From positions 1 through 5,662 of the forward strand of contig JAGQVC010000133.1 in the NCBI GenBank assembly GCA_020438185.1: a stretch of DNA of 5,662 nucleotides, written 5' to 3'. The notes beneath the pieces are model-generated. The model searched no databases. It was not told the DNA's origin and worked only from the letters and a program-made list of their open reading frames with translations. Below, piece by piece: positions 4,614-5,662 of this stretch. A program made the translations under genes and the position numbers. Source of the stretch: Bacteroidota bacterium. GTDB lineage: Bacteria; Bacteroidota; Bacteroidia; M30B66. The number at the start of each line of letters is the position of its first letter. Positions within the stretch are counted from its first letter, which is position 1.

Positions 4614-5662
4614 ATGAAACACGCACTACTTAAATGGGGTGTGCTGTTGTGTATTTTTTTATGCGGACAGCACCTCAGGGCCGGCGAAAAATTCTCTTAC
4701 GGGCCGGATGGGAGAACAGAATTCAGACAGGCAAACGACAAAATCCTAATCCGGTTTTCACCGGGAATGAGCCTGGAAAACAAATTACTCATATTAAAAA
4801 CAGAGCCTCAGGTAATTAATCCTGAAAAAGGTGACTTTTTACCTGCTCCTGACGTAGCGGTTATCCGCGTGAATACATCCGGCGAGCAGGAAACCGATGC
4901 TTTGTTGCAAAGACTACGGTCTAAGCAGGGAGTTGTTTACGCAAACCCATTTCTGGTTTACTCGGATGGAACCTACCAGGGAATTCAGGACCGGATTCTT
5001 GTGCGTCTTAAGAGCGACAAGGATTTTGGTTTACTTGAAAAAGCCACAAACGGCTTCGGTGCAGGAATTCTGGAACAGAATCAATTCGATCCCTTATTAT
5101 ATGTAGTGCAAACTTATCCCGGCTCCGCCGGAAATGCACTTGAAATAGCTAACAGACTAGCCGAAACCAGGCAATTTGATTATTCGGAGCCCGATTTTCT
5201 GCTTTTACTTAAGCGTTTCAATACCAACGACCCGAATTTGTCATTGCAGTGGTCACTAAATAACACGGGTTCATCTCAGCAGTACAACGGAACAGCCGGT
5301 GCCGACATGCAGATTTTTGACGCATGGAGCATCACAACCGGAAGTTCTTCAATTAAGGTCGCAATTATTGACGAAGGAGTGGATTTGGTTCACCCTGACC
5401 TGGCTGCCAATATTCTGGCTGGTTACGATGCCACCGGCCAAAATAGCGGCGGAGCTCCTTCGGGCGATGATGCCCACGGGACAAATTGCGCCGGAATTGT
5501 TGCTGCAGTTGGTAATAATAATACCGGAGTGGCCGGGGTTGCATACTCCTGCAAAATCATTCCGGTTCGAATTGCATACAGCAATACATCAGGTAACTGG
5601 GTTACTTCAAACACCTGGATTGGCAACGCAATTAACTGGGCCTGGCAAACAGCTAATGCCGA
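4614..5662 (+). CDS. Secreted S8 (subtilisin/kexin-like) serine protease, 5' part only
   Basis: The frame is open for 349 codons from the ATG at 4614 and leaves the window. Residues 1-23 are a signal peptide (MKH, then a hydrophobic run; probable cut LRA|GE). Two similar propeptide-like units follow: 41-116 (NDKILIRF ... VVYANPFLVY) and 125-200 (QDRILVRL ... FDYSEPDFLLL). The linker NDPNLSLQWSLNNTG (205-219) and DAWSITTGSSSIKVAIID lead into the peptidase domain. Catalytic D253 lies in IIDEGVDLVHPDL (251-263) and H288 in DAHGTNCAGIVAAVG (286-300). The Ser motif (GTSxxxP) and any C-terminal domain are beyond the edge; a T9SS sorting signal is possible but not visible. It hydrolyses proteins outside the cytoplasm after propeptide removal; the substrate is unknown. 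The gap from the pseudouridine synthase is 158 bp, so it is probably its own transcript. Confidence 0.9.
   Translation, partial: MKHALLKWGVLLCIFLCGQHLRAGEKFSYGPDGRTEFRQANDKILIRFSPGMSLENKLLILKTEPQVINPEKGDFLPAPDVAVIRVNTSGEQETDALLQRLRSKQGVVYANPFLVYSDGTYQGIQDRILVRLKSDKDFGLLEKATNGFGAGILEQNQFDPLLYVVQTYPGSAGNALEIANRLAETRQFDYSEPDFLLLLKRFNTNDPNLSLQWSLNNTGSSQQYNGTAGADMQIFDAWSITTGSSSIKVAIIDEGVDLVHPDLAANILAGYDATGQNSGGAPSGDDAHGTNCAGIVAAVGNNNTGVAGVAYSCKIIPVRIAYSNTSGNWVTSNTWIGNAINWAWQTANA

Noticed and set aside
4634..4819. An open plus-strand frame inside the start of the subtilase gene
   Set aside because: The frame from 4614 has a signal peptide, paired prodomains and catalytic motifs without interruption, so this one is a shadow.
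5423..5626. An open minus-strand frame of 67 codons
   Set aside because: It is antisense to the subtilase catalytic region, including the His motif; its composition is what antisense of that coding region gives.

Overview
The window looks like chromosomal DNA of a free-living or environmental member of the Bacteroidota, possibly near the Marinilabiliales/Prolixibacteraceae. The evidence is moderate A+T content with very A+T-rich gene-free stretches, starts without Shine-Dalgarno sequences, promoter-like elements of the Bacteroidota type (TTTG, then TAnnTTTG), and proteins of a style common in that phylum. The exact taxon is inference. No rRNA, tRNA, insertion sequence, CRISPR array or integrase was seen.

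Left part, minus strand. After the last 28 codons of an unidentified plus-strand gene (ending at 89) come three genes read leftward: a VOC/glyoxalase-fold protein (106-483), a secreted SUMF1/FGE-fold protein without the catalytic cysteines of true formylglycine-generating enzymes (603-1454), and a small four-helix membrane protein of the TMEM229 / 'putative ABC transporter permease' family (1634-2059). The gaps of 119 and 179 bp each hold a promoter candidate, so they are probably separate units.

Right part, plus strand. From the divergent region 2060-2214 run a small eRF1-domain-like protein (2215-2628), a long RluA-family pseudouridine synthase with an N-terminal extension and coiled coil (2773-4455), and the first 349 codons of a secreted subtilisin-family protease (4614 to the window edge). 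The first two have a possible translation theme (ribosome-associated protein and RNA modification). The protease is independent.

The most unusual signal is non-coding. The 144-bp gap before the pseudouridine synthase can fold into a closing helix enclosing two hairpins, one with 15 consecutive pairs, and no U-tract follows. It could be a structured mRNA leader or a palindromic repeat element. A second dyad, an 11-bp perfect inverted repeat around a smaller one, ends 4 nt before the protease start codon. No complete novel defence or metabolic system is visible.
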